A stretch of DNA of 64,000 nucleotides from Oceanihabitans sp. 2_MG-2023 (GCF_030547245.1 NZ_JAUOQT010000009.1:1-64000), one strand, 5' to 3'. Counted from the stretch's first letter, positions 30,736-39,777 are shown. Notes: generated from the sequence alone by a model not told the origin. Program-made: numbers and translations.

Positions 30736-30768
30736 CAAGGTAGGAGTTTTCACCCTTCACTTGTTATA
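30736..30768 (+). promoter_or_regulatory. Candidate ECF-sigma promoter of the fecR-TonB-receptor operon
   Basis: CAAGGTAGG (30736-30744), 17 bases, TGTTATA (30762-30768), then the fecR ATG 17 bases later. Identical words and spacing occur on the other strand before the LamG lipoprotein gene. Confidence 0.7.
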
Positions 30769-30785
30769 TAATAGAATAGTACAAA

Positions 30786-31682
30786 ATGAATAAAGAAGAA
30801 CTAATACTAAAATGGTTAGATAACGATCTAACTCCAAAAGAGCTTGAAACATTTAAAGCACTTGCCGATTATGAGTCGTTAATTAAATTATCGAACTACA
30901 GTAAAGGATTTAAAGCACCTAAATATGATACAACAGATGCTTTACAAAACACCTTAGACTCTATTGAAGCAAAAAAAACTGTTTCAAAAAACTGGCTACA
31001 ACCTATATTAAAAGTTGCTGCGATTCTGGCGATTTGTTTTGGTGGTTATTATTACACCACCACTTTAGACAGTACTTTTGCTACCCATTTTGCTGAAAAA
31101 TCTAGTATAGAACTTCCAGATCATTCCTCTGTACATTTAAATGCACTTTCTAAAATCACTTTTAATAAAACAAACTGGAATAATAATAGAACCATTACAC
31201 TAGATGGTGAAGCTTTTTTTAAAGTGGAAGAAGGCAGTACATTTAATGTAAAAACAGATGTAGGAACGGTAACTGTTTTGGGCACACAATTTAATATTAA
31301 ACAGCGTAAGAATTATTTTGAAGTAATTTGCTACGAAGGTACAGTGCAAATAAATTACAATACTGCAAAAACTATTTTAAAAGCTGGTGATTCTTTTTTA
31401 GTATTAAACGGAAACATTATAACAGACTTATCTATTAACAAAAAACAGCCAGAATGGCTTAACAATGTTAGTGCTTTTTCAAGCTTACCTTTAAGTGAAG
31501 TGTTAGCAGAATTTGAAAGACAATACAAGATTAAGTTTGACACTTCCAATATTAAAGTCAACACTTTATATACCGGAAAGTTTACACATAAAGACATAGA
31601 TATTGCACTTAAATCTATAACAGAACCATTACATTTAAACTATACAAAAAACAACAAAACCATTATTTTATCGCGTGAATAA
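30786..31682 (+). CDS. FecR-family anti-sigma factor / signal transducer
   Basis: The 298-residue protein has a short cytoplasmic N-terminal region, one TM helix (VAAILAICFGGYYYTTTL, about 78-96), and a periplasmic FecR domain (SIELPDHSSVHLNALSKITF, EAFFKVEEG, VGTVTVLGTQFNIK). It ends with a DUF4974-type segment (SSLPLSEVLAEFERQYKIKF, KHKD-like NVALKSIT...). It would hold the ECF sigma inactive until the TonB receptor signals across the outer membrane. It overlaps the receptor gene by eight bases (GTG start at 31675). Confidence 0.95.
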   Translation: MNKEELILKWLDNDLTPKELETFKALADYESLIKLSNYSKGFKAPKYDTTDALQNTLDSIEAKKTVSKNWLQPILKVAAILAICFGGYYYTTTLDSTFATHFAEKSSIELPDHSSVHLNALSKITFNKTNWNNNRTITLDGEAFFKVEEGSTFNVKTDVGTVTVLGTQFNIKQRKNYFEVICYEGTVQINYNTAKTILKAGDSFLVLNGNIITDLSINKKQPEWLNNVSAFSSLPLSEVLAEFERQYKIKFDTSNIKVNTLYTGKFTHKDIDIALKSITEPLHLNYTKNNKTIILSRE

Positions 31683-33969
31683 ATCGCTAAAAAATGCGCT
31701 ATTATTAATTTTCTTTTTTTTTGGTTGCCTAACTGTTTTTTCGCAAAACAAAAAGCAACCTTTAGCTCTTGTATTGGATTTAATCGAGCAACAATTTAAA
31801 GTTAGTTTTTCTTATGCTGACAGTACTATTAAAGATTTAGACGTCTTTTTCGATGGCGAGAAAAAACTAGATATTATTATAACTTCTTTAGAACAACAAA
31901 CGCAGTTAAAATTTAATAAATTAAACAAACAATTCATTACAATTGTAAATCCTGAAGCAGACGCTTTTGCAATTCAAGAACTTGAAGAAGTATTTATTTC
32001 CAACTATCTAACTACAGGAATTAACAAAAAACTCACAGGAAGCATTACCATAAAGCCAGAACAATTTGGTATTTTACCAGGCTTAATAGAGCCAGATGTA
32101 TTACAAACCATACAAGCACTTCCAGGAGTTATAAGTGTAGACGAAACGGTTTCTAACATTAATATTAGAGGAGGAACGCACGACCAGAACTTAATTCTTT
32201 GGGAAGACATTAAAATGTATCAATCTGGTCATTTTTTTGGGCTTATTTCTGCATTCAATCCATATTTAACAAACAAGGTCAATGTTTCTAAAAATGGAAC
32301 CTCAGCACAATATGGAGATGGTGTTTCTAGTGTTATAGATATGCAATTATCTAATACAATACAAAGTGATTTTAAAGCGGGAGCTGGTTTTAATTTAGTG
32401 CATGCAGATATGTATACCAAAACACCAATTGGCAAGCATGCTGAGCTACAACTTTCGGCAAGACGTTCGTTTACAGACTTCGTAACCGCTCCTACATACA
32501 AACAGTATTTTAAACGAATTTTTCAAGATTCAGATTTAGATAACAATCAAGAAATTGAAAACAATACCATATCAAAAAATGAAAAATTTTACTTCTATGA
32601 TTTTACAGGAAAGTTTCTATTAAATATCTCTAAAAAGGATAAGCTACAGATTCGTTTTTTAACCATTCATAATAATTTAGACTACGAAGAACAGTCTACC
32701 ATAAATAATATAAATGAATCTTTAAATAGTAATCTTACACAACGCAATATGGCTGGTGGAATTAGTTATTCCAGAAATTGGAATTCTAAATTAGCTTCTA
32801 CAGCACAAGTATATTTTTCTAAATACAACTTAGATGCTAAAAATTTTGACATAATTAACAACCAACGCTTAATACAAGAAAATAAAGTATTTGATAGCGC
32901 TATAAAATTAGACACTAAATGGAGGATTAATGAGAACGCTAACTTTCAAATTGGCTATCAGTTTTTTGAAGTTGGCATCAGTAATTTAGAAGATGTTAAC
33001 AATCCGGAATTTAGAAGCTATATTAAAGAAGTAATTAGAAGTCACGCTACTTTTACTGAAGCACAGCTAGTATCCAACAACTTAAACACTAATGTAAAAG
33101 CTGGAATACGTTTTAACTACTTCCCAAAATTAGACACCTTTTTAGCCGAACCAAGAATAAGCTTTAGCCAACGGTTTGCAAATTATTTTAGATTAGAGCT
33201 TCTTGGTGAATTTAAGAGTCAGACAACTTCACAAATTATAGACTTACAAAATGATTTTTTAGGAATAGAAAAACGTCGTTGGGTTTTAGCTAATAATACA
33301 GATATTCCTATAATAAAAAGCAAACAAGCTTCTTTAGGAATTAATTACAATAAAAACAAATTTCTAATTAGCATTGAAGCTTACTATAAAAAAGCAGATG
33401 GAATTACAACGAGGAGTCAAGGTTTTCAAAACCAGTTTCAGTACATAAAAGCTATAGGAAGTTATCAAGTAAAAGGAGTTGATTTTTTAATCCATAAACA
33501 GTTTACAAAATTTAATACTTGGCTAAGTTATTCATATAGCAAAAACGATTACACTTTTGAAAGTTTGAATAACGCAAATGCATTTCCTAATAATGCAGAT
33601 ATAACACATGCTGTTAATTTTTCAAATACGTATACACAAAACAAATTCAAATTTGCCTTAGGCGTAAATTGGCATTCTGGGAAGCCCTATACAAAGCCAG
33701 ATAAAACTATTACATCTAGTAATATTAATTACAATTCACCTAACAGTTCTAATTTAAAAGACTATTTACGTGTAGATTTTTCTGCTACAAAAGATTTTAA
33801 AATTTCGGAAGGAATAAATGCTGAAATTGGAGCTTCAGTTTGGAATCTTCTAAACACAAAAAACACGATTAACAGATACTATGTTTTGGATACAGATGAA
33901 AACATTTCGAAAGTAGAAAACCAATCGTTAGGCATTACACCAAATTTAAGTTTACGTGTTTATTTTTAG
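31675..33969 (+). CDS. TonB-dependent receptor with N-terminal STN signalling domain
   Basis: A 764-residue outer-membrane receptor. A signal peptide (LLIFFFFGCLTVFSQ) precedes an STN-like domain (ALVLDLIEQQFKVSFSYADS, LDIIITSLEQQTQLKFNKL). The plug follows (VLQTIQALPGVISVDETVSN, INIRGGTHDQNLILWEDIKM, NGTSAQYGDGVSSVIDM), then a beta-barrel ending in SLRVYF with terminal Phe. The STN domain is the expected contact for FecR. No SusD-like partner is present, so the ligand is open. The start is GTG and overlaps fecR. Confidence 0.93.
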   Translation: MNKSLKNALLLIFFFFGCLTVFSQNKKQPLALVLDLIEQQFKVSFSYADSTIKDLDVFFDGEKKLDIIITSLEQQTQLKFNKLNKQFITIVNPEADAFAIQELEEVFISNYLTTGINKKLTGSITIKPEQFGILPGLIEPDVLQTIQALPGVISVDETVSNINIRGGTHDQNLILWEDIKMYQSGHFFGLISAFNPYLTNKVNVSKNGTSAQYGDGVSSVIDMQLSNTIQSDFKAGAGFNLVHADMYTKTPIGKHAELQLSARRSFTDFVTAPTYKQYFKRIFQDSDLDNNQEIENNTISKNEKFYFYDFTGKFLLNISKKDKLQIRFLTIHNNLDYEEQSTINNINESLNSNLTQRNMAGGISYSRNWNSKLASTAQVYFSKYNLDAKNFDIINNQRLIQENKVFDSAIKLDTKWRINENANFQIGYQFFEVGISNLEDVNNPEFRSYIKEVIRSHATFTEAQLVSNNLNTNVKAGIRFNYFPKLDTFLAEPRISFSQRFANYFRLELLGEFKSQTTSQIIDLQNDFLGIEKRRWVLANNTDIPIIKSKQASLGINYNKNKFLISIEAYYKKADGITTRSQGFQNQFQYIKAIGSYQVKGVDFLIHKQFTKFNTWLSYSYSKNDYTFESLNNANAFPNNADITHAVNFSNTYTQNKFKFALGVNWHSGKPYTKPDKTITSSNINYNSPNSSNLKDYLRVDFSATKDFKISEGINAEIGASVWNLLNTKNTINRYYVLDTDENISKVENQSLGITPNLSLRVYF

Positions 33970-33970
33970 A

Positions 33971-34624
33971 CTACAAATATTCTTGATACTGCATCACTCT
34001 AAAATCGAATGTATTAAATTTAGAATTACTAGCTTTAAGCTGTTTATATAGAGACATACTACCAATAGCTCTATTTGCAGATCCTGACGAAGAGGTTAAA
34101 GAAACCGTTTTAATAATTCTATCCTCTAAATTAAACCGATGTATTCTTGGCACTTCGTTTACAATTAATTCTAATTTGATATTATGTTCTTTTATATGTT
34201 TTCGGAAGAAATATTCAGGACCATTTTTACTATTTCCTCCAATAAACAATAGCGTTTCAATACTTGGATGCTTTTTTAGGTATGCAATTATATTACGAAG
34301 CTGAATATTTTGCATCCCTAAATCGGAAGCATCTATTTTTTCACGTTCGGCACTTGCTACAATATCGCAAACGCCTATTTTATGCTTAATAAGAAATGTT
34401 TTTCTTTCGTCTATTGCTTCTTGCGAATTATCGTACCTTAAATTCAAACCATGAATTTTTTCGATATACAACCATAACGAATTGTAGTAACTACCATAAC
34501 AAAAATCTACATCTTTTTCTAAAAGCGCTCCTACACTAAATCTTGGAGGAGGAAGCGTACCTACAATTAATTTCTTAGTGTCTTTTTGTATAAAGGGTTG
34601 GTATGGATGTTTGTGAAGAAACAT
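33971..34624 (-). CDS. Uracil-DNA glycosylase superfamily protein
   Basis: The 217-residue protein starts with the glycosylase-like motif LIVGTLPPPRFS and a later strand IETLLFIGGNSKNGPEYFFR. The C-terminal SLTSSSGSANRAIG carries polar residues found in the active-site loop of mismatch and uracil glycosylases. The assignment to the UDG-like superfamily is by overall pattern and is not certain at subfamily level; a DNA-repair role is inferred. The 3' end faces the TonB receptor with one base between them. The start overlaps the preceding membrane protein gene by one base (TAATG). Confidence 0.75.
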   Translation of the reverse strand: MFLHKHPYQPFIQKDTKKLIVGTLPPPRFSVGALLEKDVDFCYGSYYNSLWLYIEKIHGLNLRYDNSQEAIDERKTFLIKHKIGVCDIVASAEREKIDASDLGMQNIQLRNIIAYLKKHPSIETLLFIGGNSKNGPEYFFRKHIKEHNIKLELIVNEVPRIHRFNLEDRIIKTVSLTSSSGSANRAIGSMSLYKQLKASNSKFNTFDFRVMQYQEYL

Positions 34625-34968
34625 TATTCTTTTTTTATTTTTTCACCAAGTTTCTTACCAATAATATAAGCCACAATAATACCAAGTAAAATAATTATAA
34701 TATTCAGAAAAATATAAAGTGTATATAGAAAAATATTTTCTTTAGACTGAAAACAAAAACTAGGTATAAAACAGATCTCTGATGATTTCTCTGTAAAAAA
34801 TGTCAAAGAAAAACTAGAAATTAAAATCACAAATATGCTTATTACTAGATACTGCACTTTTGAAAGCTGCTTTTTCTTAACACCTGTTGGTTTAAAAACA
34901 TTGCGTTCTGTTTCTGTACGTTTATCATTTTGTAAAGACCAAACAACTTTTTTTTCTTCTGTACTCAT
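34624..34968 (-). CDS. Hypothetical two-TM membrane protein
   Basis: A 114-residue protein. A charged cytoplasmic N-terminus of about 40 residues is followed by a TM helix (YLVISIFVILISSFSLTFF), a short periplasmic loop with two Cys, and a second TM helix (IFLNIIIILLGIIVAYIIG). The tail is basic (KKLGEKIKKE). No family is recognised. It is translationally coupled (TAATG) to the downstream UDG-like gene. Confidence 0.75.
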   Translation of the reverse strand: MSTEEKKVVWSLQNDKRTETERNVFKPTGVKKKQLSKVQYLVISIFVILISSFSLTFFTEKSSEICFIPSFCFQSKENIFLYTLYIFLNIIIILLGIIVAYIIGKKLGEKIKKE

Positions 34969-35219
34969 TTTACTCCTGTATTAAAAATACGAATTCACTC
35001 TTAAGTTATATTGAAATTCCAAAGAAAACATTTAATCCCCTTTTTAAACCTCCTGTTCCATAAATACAAGAAAACACATACAAAAATGGGTTTTCGAATA
35101 CACCTATGTACTTTTACGTTTCTTAGTTTAAGATTATGGTTGGTTCACAAAATTATGTTTTTGCTTGAATTTTCGCTTTAAATTTTGTATTTTATATAAT
35201 CAACAAATAAATTTAAGCT

Positions 35220-35351
35220 ATGGGAAAAGGAGACAAAAAAACAAAACGAGGTAAAATACACAGAGGTACTTTTGGCGCAAGAAGACCAAGAATAAAAAAA
35301 CGTATTAAACCCGAAGCTAAAATCGATATTACTAAAAAAGCAAAGGCTTAA
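35220..35351 (+). CDS. 30S ribosomal protein THX
   Basis: A 43-residue, extremely basic protein. It has the bTHX pattern: MGKGDKKTKRGKI, HRGTFGARRPR and a lysine-rich tail. THX binds the top of the 30S head in Thermus, and short forms are common in Bacteroidota. It is shorter than most gene-finding cut-offs. It ends directly against the stop of convergent yaaA, with no gap. I see no clear -7 box. Confidence 0.9.
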   Translation: MGKGDKKTKRGKIHRGTFGARRPRIKKRIKPEAKIDITKKAKA

Positions 35352-36110
35352 TTATCTTATAAACATTAAATCTTTCTCGGTTGACATGGCTTCGCTAAAA
35401 CCATAACCGTCATAATTAAAGCCTTTTAAATCTTCAATTGTTTTTGCATTTGTATCTACAATATATCTAGCCATAGCCCCTCTTGCTTGTTTTGCAAAAA
35501 ACGAAATTACTTTATACTCGCCATTTTTTAAATCTTTAAAATTTGCTGTAATTACTGGTACCTTTAAAGCCTTTACATCTACAGCTTTAAAATATTCGTT
35601 ACTTGCTAGGTTTAAAAATAGTTCATCTGCTTCTAACTCTTTGTTTAAGGCTTGTGTTATTTTCTTCTTCCAGAATTCGTACAGGTTTTTATTTTTACCT
35701 ATAGGCATTTTTGTACCCATTTCTAATCGGTAAGCCTGCATTAAATCTAAGGGCTTTAACACACCATATAAACCAGAAAGTATACGAACACTATCCTGTA
35801 ATACGTTTAGTTTTTCAGTTGGAATTGTACTTGCATCTAAACCTTTATACACATCACCAGAAAAAGTGTACACTGCTTGTCTTGCATTTTCTTTTGTAAA
35901 TGGCAAGTTCCATTCTTGGTTGCGCTCGTAATTAAGCTGTCCTAAATTATCGGAAATATGCATGAGCTTAGATAAGCTTTTTGCTGATTTCTTTTTTAGC
36001 ACTTTATTTAAGCGTTCTGCCTCATTTAAAAAAATAGCTTCTGTGCTTTTTGTTGTTGGTAATTGCGTTTCAAAATCTAAAGACTTTGCTGGAGATAGTA
36101 CTAGTTTCAT
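35352..36110 (-). CDS. yaaA: Peroxide-stress protein YaaA (DUF328)
   Basis: A 252-residue protein with the family segments LSPAKSLDFE at the N-terminus, YTFSGDVYKGLDAST, RILSGLYGVLKPLDLMQAYRLEMGT and LASNEYFKAVD, then ISFFAKQARGAMARYIV. In E. coli YaaA limits intracellular iron and helps survival under hydrogen peroxide; it also binds DNA. It sits on its own between the THX gene and copy B of the structured RNA. A TTCCTG...CAGGAA mini-palindrome begins seven bases upstream of the start. Confidence 0.95.
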   Translation of the reverse strand: MKLVLSPAKSLDFETQLPTTKSTEAIFLNEAERLNKVLKKKSAKSLSKLMHISDNLGQLNYERNQEWNLPFTKENARQAVYTFSGDVYKGLDASTIPTEKLNVLQDSVRILSGLYGVLKPLDLMQAYRLEMGTKMPIGKNKNLYEFWKKKITQALNKELEADELFLNLASNEYFKAVDVKALKVPVITANFKDLKNGEYKVISFFAKQARGAMARYIVDTNAKTIEDLKGFNYDGYGFSEAMSTEKDLMFIR

Positions 36111-36116
36111 ATTTAT

Positions 36117-36134
36117 TTCCTGTGAAATCAGGAA
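36117..36134. repeat. TTCCTG...CAGGAA mini-palindrome
   Basis: TTCCTG (36117-36122) and CAGGAA (36129-36134) with a 6-base loop. It resembles the pair at 21052-21099 and the CCGC/GCGG hairpin at about 37437-37448. Confidence 0.4.
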
Positions 36135-36254
36135 TCAATTTAAAAGGTTAAAATCATTTTCTTTTTCAAATTTACAATTTACATCGGTATCTTTTTCGAC
36201 ATATAAACTGAAATTTTCTATACTTATATAAGGGTTTGTTATGAAAACGAATTT

Positions 36255-36369
36255 GCGTTAAGGATTGTAGTGGCATCCTTTTTTGAGGCACGAGAAAAAG
36301 ATATAACGAAAAGCCTGCCCTTTTTTTCTGCTAGGTCTAAAAACCTAGCAAATTAAAAAAAGGAAACGC
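36255..36369 (+). ncRNA. Structured flavobacterial repeat RNA, copy B (possibly Flavo-1)
   Basis: The outer stem is GCGTT (36255-36259) with AACGC (36365-36369). GGAT (36262-36265) pairs with ATCC (36275-36278). AAAGATATAACGAAAAGCCTG follows the same order as copy A. The variable hairpin is long: CCTTTTTTT (36319-36327) with AAAAAAAGG (36355-36363), and nested TGCTAGGT with ACCTAGCA. That hairpin would also work as a terminator. It lies between yaaA and rluD, in a gap without an ORF, on the strand opposite to both genes. Confidence 0.6.
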
Positions 36370-36386
36370 CAAAATTATTAAAGAAC

Positions 36387-37430
36387 TTAGTTGTTTACAT
36401 GCTTCGAGTAGTGTCTCCATTTTTCGATACATTGTTGGATATCGTCTGGTATTTCGGACTCAAAACGCATGAATTCTTCTGTTTTAGGATGTATAAACCC
36501 TAGTGTCTTTGCATGTAGTGCTTGTCGTGGTAAAATTTTAAAACAGTTGTCTACAAATTGTTTGTATTTGGTAAATGTGGTTCCTTTTAAAATAAGGTTT
36601 CCGCCATAACGCTCGTCATTAAAAAGGGTGTGCCCAATATGTTTCATGTGTACACGAATTTGGTGTGTACGTCCTGTTTCTAACTTACAAGAAACCATAG
36701 TAATATAGCCTAAACGCTCTATCACTTTGTAATGTGTTACCGCTGGTTTTCCGTTTTCGGCTTCGTCATCTAAATAGACAGTATTTTGCAACCTGTTTTT
36801 GGGATGTCTACCAATATTACCTTCTATTGTACCTTCGTCTTCATTCATATTTCCCCAGACTAATGCTACATATTCGCGTTCGCTAGTTTTTTGAGCAAAT
36901 TGATTTGATAGGTGTGCCATTGCTTCTTCGGTTTTTGCGACTACGAGCAGGCCACTAGTATCTTTATCTATTCGGTGTACTAAGCCTGGACGCTCACTAG
37001 AGTTGTTTGGCAAATTGTCGAATCTATGAATTAATGCGTTTATTAGTGTACCCGAATAATTGCCATGTCCTGGATGCACTACCATTCCTGCTGGTTTATT
37101 TACTACAAGTAGTTCGTCGTCTTCGTAAACTACATCTATAGGAATATCTTCGCCTACTAAGAGATTCTCGAAAGGTGGATGTGCAAATTTAACGCGAATT
37201 TGATCCAAAGGTTTCACCTTATAATTCGATTTTACTGTTTGGTCATTTACAAAAATGTTTCCATTTTTTGCTGCTGTTTGAATTTTATTACGAATTGCAT
37301 TTTCAATTTTATTCATTAAATATTTATCAATTCGTAAAGGCGCTTGCCCTTTATCTACGGTAAAAGCGTGATGCTCGTAGAGGTCCTCTTGTTCTTCTTG
37401 ATTTTCTGGTGTGTAGTCTTCTTTCATCAT
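36387..37430 (-). CDS. rluD: 23S rRNA pseudouridine synthase RluD
   Basis: This enzyme makes pseudouridines in helix 69 of 23S rRNA. It has 347 residues. An acidic N-terminal tail precedes an S4 domain (IDKYLMNKIENAIRN), then the catalytic Asp in RPGLVHRIDKDTSGLLVVAKT and the terminal VSCKLETGRTHQIRVHMKHIG. I choose the ATG at 37430 over an upstream TTG. It follows the PASTA-protein gene on the same strand after a short gap containing a small hairpin (CCGC/GCGG). Confidence 0.94.
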   Translation of the reverse strand: MMKEDYTPENQEEQEDLYEHHAFTVDKGQAPLRIDKYLMNKIENAIRNKIQTAAKNGNIFVNDQTVKSNYKVKPLDQIRVKFAHPPFENLLVGEDIPIDVVYEDDELLVVNKPAGMVVHPGHGNYSGTLINALIHRFDNLPNNSSERPGLVHRIDKDTSGLLVVAKTEEAMAHLSNQFAQKTSEREYVALVWGNMNEDEGTIEGNIGRHPKNRLQNTVYLDDEAENGKPAVTHYKVIERLGYITMVSCKLETGRTHQIRVHMKHIGHTLFNDERYGGNLILKGTTFTKYKQFVDNCFKILPRQALHAKTLGFIHPKTEEFMRFESEIPDDIQQCIEKWRHYSKHVNN

Positions 37431-37479
37431 TCGTTTCCGCAAAAGCGGTTATTTCTTTACAATCGTTTAATTTAAAAGA

Positions 37480-38034
37480 CTAAGGTCTTTTTCCGTTTCC
37501 TAAAACTACATCTATTTTAGAAGTTTTTGGTAGTAAGTCTCCAGCTTTTAGTGTTTTTCCTTCAAAGGATAATTTCACAACCTCATCCTTACCTAAATAA
37601 TCAATATATGTTTTTTTACCAATAGTAAAGCCTAAAGCTTCTAACATTGGTTTTGCTTGTCGATAGGTACGTTCTCTTAAATCTGGAACTTGTATTTTTC
37701 GGTAACCTGAAGGATTTAATGTTAAATAAATTTTACGATTTTCTTTTACTTTTTCGCCAGAAGGAGGATCTTGATCGATAACAGAAAATTTTGGGTATTT
37801 TGGATTAAAATTGGCAGAATCCTGTATTTGCATTACTAGATTATTCTCTTTCAGCTCTATTTCGGCAACATCAATAGATTTTCCTTTTAATTCTGGAACG
37901 GTTTCAAAATCGCCATGATTAGTAGTATAACTCAACCATCTTAACATAAGAAAAGTCAGTACTGCTATAGCCAAAAAAGCCAATCCAAGTTGTTTTAAAA
38001 ATGTTTTACTGGTAATAAATTTAACAATGCTCAT
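37480..38034 (-). CDS. Membrane-anchored PASTA-domain protein (no kinase domain)
   Basis: The 184-residue protein has one TM helix (LGLAFLAIAVLTFLMLRWL, about 16-34) and two extracytoplasmic PASTA domains: ETVPELKGKSIDVAEIELKE to YLTLNPSG, then QVPDLRERTYRQAKPMLEAL to IDVVLG. PASTA domains bind peptidoglycan fragments or related ligands. In Firmicutes and Actinobacteria they sit on Ser/Thr kinases and PBPs; here no kinase domain is attached. It is divergent from ddl (D-Ala-D-Ala ligase), consistent with a cell-wall role. Confidence 0.9.
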   Translation of the reverse strand: MSIVKFITSKTFLKQLGLAFLAIAVLTFLMLRWLSYTTNHGDFETVPELKGKSIDVAEIELKENNLVMQIQDSANFNPKYPKFSVIDQDPPSGEKVKENRKIYLTLNPSGYRKIQVPDLRERTYRQAKPMLEALGFTIGKKTYIDYLGKDEVVKLSFEGKTLKAGDLLPKTSKIDVVLGNGKRP

Positions 38035-38162
38035 GATCTTATTTTAGATAGGCAAATATATAAAAACAGAACTGTTTTTACTTTTGATTAATTAATGATA
38101 TTTTAGCTTAACTAATAATAAGTACTATTTATTATATAAAACTAGTATAATTAACAAGTTTA

Positions 38163-38174
38163 CCACTTGTGTGG
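38163..38174 (+). promoter_or_regulatory. CCAC/GTGG mini-hairpin before the ddl start
   Basis: CCAC (38163-38166) and GTGG (38171-38174) with a 4-base loop, followed by GAAATAAAT and the ATG. Virtually the same arrangement precedes ftsH (46833-46844). Confidence 0.5.
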
Positions 38175-38183
38175 GAAATAAAT

Positions 38184-39158
38184 ATGAAAAAAAACATTGC
38201 CATTATAATGGGAGGATATTCTAGCGAATACAAAATCTCACTAAAAAGCGGAAACGTTGTACACGAAATGCTTGATGCTACTAAATACAACACGTACAGA
38301 ATTCACATTTTTAAAGACAAATGGGTTTATGTCGATGTTTACAACAAGGAGTTTGCCATTGACAGAAATGATTTTTCGGTTACCATTAATGAAACAAAAA
38401 TAACTTTTGATTGTGTTTTTAATGCTATTCATGGTGCTCCTGGAGAAGATGGTTATATGCAAGCATACTTTAACTTGTTAAATATTCCGCAAACCAGCTG
38501 TGGCATGTACCAAGCAAGTGTAACGTTTAACAAACGTGATTGTTTAAGTATTTTAAAACCTTATGGAATTAAAACTGCCGAAAGTTTTTATATAAATCTT
38601 GGAGATACAATCCAAGAAGACGCTATTGTTAAAAAAGTAGGCTTACCTTGTTTTGTGAAAGCCAATAAAGCTGGAAGTAGCTTCGGGATTACTAAAGTGT
38701 ATAGAAAGAAAGATTTACAAAATGCCATCGACGTTGCTTTTAAAGAAGATGATGAAATTATAATTGAATCTTTTTTAGATGGCACTGAAGTTTCTGTTGG
38801 TGTAATTACCTATAAAGGAGAAACTAAGGTTTTACCCATTACAGAGATTGTACCTAACAATGATTTTTTTGATTATAAGGCAAAATATTTAGGCGAATCG
38901 CAAGAGATCACTCCTGCTAGACTAACCAAAGGCCAAGAAGAAAAAGTGAATACTATCGCAAAAAAAGTGTACGAAATTTTAAAAATGAAAGGCTTTAGTC
39001 GAAGTGAATTTATTTTTAAAGATGGAGAACCACATTTATTAGAGGTTAATACCATTCCTGGTTTAACCAAAGAAAGTATTTTACCGCAACAAGCAGCAGT
39101 TGCAGGAATAACACTTCCAGAATTATTTGATAACGCAATAACAGAAGCATTAAAGTAA
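38184..39158 (+). CDS. ddl: D-alanine--D-alanine ligase
   Basis: This cytoplasmic ATP-grasp enzyme makes the D-Ala-D-Ala dipeptide of peptidoglycan. It has 324 residues. N-terminal IAIIMGGYSSEYKISL is the Ddl motif 'GGxSxE', and IHGAPGEDGYMQAYF follows. ATP-grasp segments are FVKANKAGSSFGITKV and IIESFLDGTEVSVGVI, and the metal-binding terminus is LLEVNTIPGLTKESI. The ATG at 38184 is chosen over an upstream GTG because that GTG is part of the CCAC/GTGG hairpin. Confidence 0.96.
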   Translation: MKKNIAIIMGGYSSEYKISLKSGNVVHEMLDATKYNTYRIHIFKDKWVYVDVYNKEFAIDRNDFSVTINETKITFDCVFNAIHGAPGEDGYMQAYFNLLNIPQTSCGMYQASVTFNKRDCLSILKPYGIKTAESFYINLGDTIQEDAIVKKVGLPCFVKANKAGSSFGITKVYRKKDLQNAIDVAFKEDDEIIIESFLDGTEVSVGVITYKGETKVLPITEIVPNNDFFDYKAKYLGESQEITPARLTKGQEEKVNTIAKKVYEILKMKGFSRSEFIFKDGEPHLLEVNTIPGLTKESILPQQAAVAGITLPELFDNAITEALK

Positions 39159-39168
39159 TACGTTAACT

Positions 39169-39777
39169 ATGTTTTTCTTTGGCACTAAAAATTCTAAAAT
39201 TAAAAGAGGTCAGATTAGTAATGTCACTTGTCCTAACTGCAAAGAGGTAACAACTCTTACTTTTACTGTTTTTGGAAAATATGTACACTTTTATTGGGTT
39301 CCAATGTTTCCGCTAAGAAAAAAGACAATTGTAGAGTGCAACTCTTGTTACAGAACCTATAACATTAAAGAAGCTCCAGAACCTGTAAAGCATAAATTTC
39401 AGCGTGAAATGACAGGAATCAAAACACCGCTTTGGTATTATAGTGGTCTTGCAATACTTGCTTGTCTTATTTATTTAGCATTTTATTTAAGTAAAAAAGA
39501 CGAAATAAATGACGCAAATTATATACAAGAACCAAAAGTTGGAGATATGTATACCATTGAAGCTGCAAAAAAGGGTTACTATACCACTATGAAGGTGAAT
39601 AGAGTAACAAAGGATAGTATTTTTGTAATTAGAAATGACTTTGACTTATTTAGAAGATCCAAAATATATAGAATAAATAAAGACGAAAACTACACCACTA
39701 AAATAGATTCTTTTTCTAAAACAGAATTACAACATTTATTTAATAACGGCAATATTTTTGAAGTAGACAGAAAGTAA
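39169..39777 (+). CDS. Zinc-ribbon membrane protein
   Basis: The 202-residue protein has an N-terminal zinc ribbon with paired Cys (VTCPNCKEV and ECNSCYRTYN), one TM helix (YYSGLAILACLIYLAFYLS, about 85-103), and a C-terminal polar region. That region has predicted beta-rich character (YTIEAAKKGYYTTMKVNRVT, SIFVIRNDFDLFRRSKIYRI). It follows ddl after ten bases and precedes coaD, so it may be co-transcribed. It has no assigned function. Confidence 0.82.
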   Translation: MFFFGTKNSKIKRGQISNVTCPNCKEVTTLTFTVFGKYVHFYWVPMFPLRKKTIVECNSCYRTYNIKEAPEPVKHKFQREMTGIKTPLWYYSGLAILACLIYLAFYLSKKDEINDANYIQEPKVGDMYTIEAAKKGYYTTMKVNRVTKDSIFVIRNDFDLFRRSKIYRINKDENYTTKIDSFSKTELQHLFNNGNIFEVDRK

